From contig DPLL01000231.1 of the NCBI GenBank assembly GCA_003542015.1, positions 1 through 7,254 on the forward strand: DNA of 7,254 nt, read 5' to 3'. A model generated the notes under the pieces. The model searched no databases, was not told the DNA's origin, and saw only the letters and a list, made by a program, of their open reading frames with translations. Origin of the DNA: Microcoleaceae cyanobacterium UBA9251. Lineage in GTDB: Bacteria; Cyanobacteriota; Cyanobacteriia; Cyanobacteriales; Microcoleaceae. A program made the position numbers and the translations under genes. Shown here one piece after another: positions 6,639 to 7,254 of the stretch (position 1 is its first letter; the number at the start of each line of letters is the position of its first letter).

Positions 6639-6792
6639 CTACTCTCTTTGAGTTTCAATGTAACGCTTAACCGTTTCCGTACAAATATTTCCAGCGGTTG
6701 AGACCAAGTAGCTAGGTATCCACAGTGTAGGCAATTTAAGTAATTACGGCGTTACTCTCATGTCTGTATTCGTCGGGTGAAAATTTACTCAT
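6639..6792 (-). pseudogene. tnpA: IS200-family transposase TnpA, internally deleted
   Basis: Read on the minus strand from ATG 6792-6790, the first codons give MSKFSPDEYRHESNAV, which looks like the N-terminus of a cyanobacterial IS200-type Y1 transposase, and the frame ends at TAA 6738-6736. In another frame, from 6743 to TAG 6641-6639, come 34 codons, LLKLPTLWIPSYLVSTAG then NICTETVKRYIETQRE, matching the usual TnpA C-terminus (LWxPSYFVxTAG...YIExQ). The whole middle is missing, including the HUH metal-binding motif and most of the catalytic domain; normal length is about 130-150 aa. The deletion joint falls at about 6740-6748 and shifts the frame, so no functional enzyme can be made. Confidence 0.8.
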
Positions 6793-6798
6793 TATTGC

Positions 6799-6830
6799 TT
6801 GACTTGTCTATTTATGGTGTATACTAGACA
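6799..6830 (+). promoter_or_regulatory. Possible tnpB promoter with inverted repeat
   Basis: TTGACT (6799-6804) and TATACT (6820-6825) resemble -35 and -10 boxes, but the 15-bp spacer is short. An inverted repeat TGTCTA (6805-6810) and TAGACA (6825-6830) overlaps it in the 64 bp between the divergent tnpA and tnpB starts. Confidence 0.35.
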
Positions 6831-6856
6831 TAGTGTCATAATAGCCAGTAAGTTAA

Positions 6857-7254
6857 ATGTACGCAGTACAAAAAGATATTTGGCATTTAAAAGGACTCGA
6901 CAAAACCATTGTCGAACAACTACTAAGATGGTCAAATAATCTGTTTAATGTCGGAACTTACGAAAGTCGGCAACAATACTTTAAGAACCAAATCGCAGTT
7001 AAATATCCAGATTTGTATAAAATAACCAAAGCCAACGAAAATTACGGGTTGCTATACTCTCAAGTTGCCCAGCAATCTCTTAAATCTGTCGCGGAATCTT
7101 TTACTTCTTTCCGAGCCTTAGAGAAGTTGGCAAATCAAGGAGAAATTCATCAAAAACCGAGACTACCAAAGTACAGAACCAAAGGGGGAATGTACCCCGT
7201 TTCATATCCCGGTCAAGCATTAAAGGTAATTGGAAATAAAGTCAGATTACCCCT
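6857..7254 (+). CDS. tnpB: TnpB RNA-guided nuclease of IS200/IS605, 3'-partial
   Basis: The frame is open from ATG 6857 to the edge (132 codons plus two bases). The start MYAVQKDIWHLKGLDKTIVE, followed by SNNLFNVGTYESRQQYF, ENYGLLYSQVAQQSLKSV, FTSFRALEKL and then RLPKYRTKGG, follows the N-terminal plan of cyanobacterial TnpB proteins. It matches their helical REC-like part and the entry to the wedge region. The RuvC active site and zinc ribbon would lie beyond the window, so integrity cannot be judged. TnpB is an ancestor of Cas12 and cuts DNA next to the element's target motif using an omega RNA from the element's right end. No strong ribosome binding site is seen (GCCAGTAAGTTAA precedes ATG). 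The start is supported by the conserved MYAVQK opening. Confidence 0.88.
   Translation, partial: MYAVQKDIWHLKGLDKTIVEQLLRWSNNLFNVGTYESRQQYFKNQIAVKYPDLYKITKANENYGLLYSQVAQQSLKSVAESFTSFRALEKLANQGEIHQKPRLPKYRTKGGMYPVSYPGQALKVIGNKVRLP

Larger units (their letters stand above)
6580..7254 (+). mobile_element. IS200/IS605-type element, left part (runs off the window)
   Basis: The IS605 arrangement is divergent tnpA (minus) and tnpB (plus) bounded by a subterminal hairpin rather than terminal inverted repeats. The end is near 6580: CCCT at 6580-6583 can pair with AGGG at 6615-6618 around the hairpin at 6589-6609. The exact first base cannot be set without an empty site. The other end, and any omega RNA downstream of tnpB, lie outside the window. 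With its tnpA destroyed the copy would depend on a transposase supplied elsewhere. Confidence 0.8.

Overview
The window looks cyanobacterial, probably from a filamentous, IS-rich genome. The indications are a perfect HIP1 octamer GCGATCGC at 1127-1134 with partial CGATCG matches elsewhere, a short repeat of a type I recall as dispersed in cyanobacterial genomes (5863-5894), an Rrf2 regulator, and an IS200/IS605-type element of cyanobacterial style. No lineage can be fixed from the sequence alone.

Positions 1-5519 form a tandem array that reads as a polymorphic-toxin (effector/immunity) locus. The first gene (2-1432, 5' end outside the window) ends a YVTN-type beta-propeller and then carries a private C-terminal tip. 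A 160-aa lipoprotein (1445-1927) follows after 12 bp and is the likely immunity protein. A second long gene (2028-4631) repeats the same propeller (3482-4100 matches 1-600, nearly identical over long stretches). Right after the shared motif GGNPLGL it switches to an unrelated tip with a paired-cysteine helical region and a hydrophobic C-terminal segment. A 290-aa protein of unknown family (4647-5519) follows 15 bp later and holds the position of a second immunity gene.

The second copy appears to lack its 5' end. Its frame continues upstream of the first ATG as sensible protein sequence and breaks at about 1986-1994. That is the end of a 22-bp repeat of the start region of the lipoprotein gene (1428-1449 and 1973-1994, 20 of 22 bases equal). 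It is therefore probably an orphan cassette acting as a donor of alternative tip plus immunity by recombination with the first gene. These functions are inferred from architecture; neither tip can be named with confidence.

Positions 5520-6097 hold no intact gene. They contain a small decayed reading frame (5580-5825, possibly from an ATG at 5538 with one in-frame TAG), the cyanobacterial repeat, a small hairpin, and a possible promoter and palindromic operator for the next gene. Positions 6098-6538 encode an Rrf2-family winged-helix regulator without the usual three-cysteine iron-sulfur signature.

From about 6580 to the window end lies one end of an IS605-type element. It has a terminal hairpin with a bulged T, a divergent tnpA reduced to its first about 16 and last about 34 codons by an out-of-frame internal deletion, and the start of an apparently intact tnpB (6857 to the edge).
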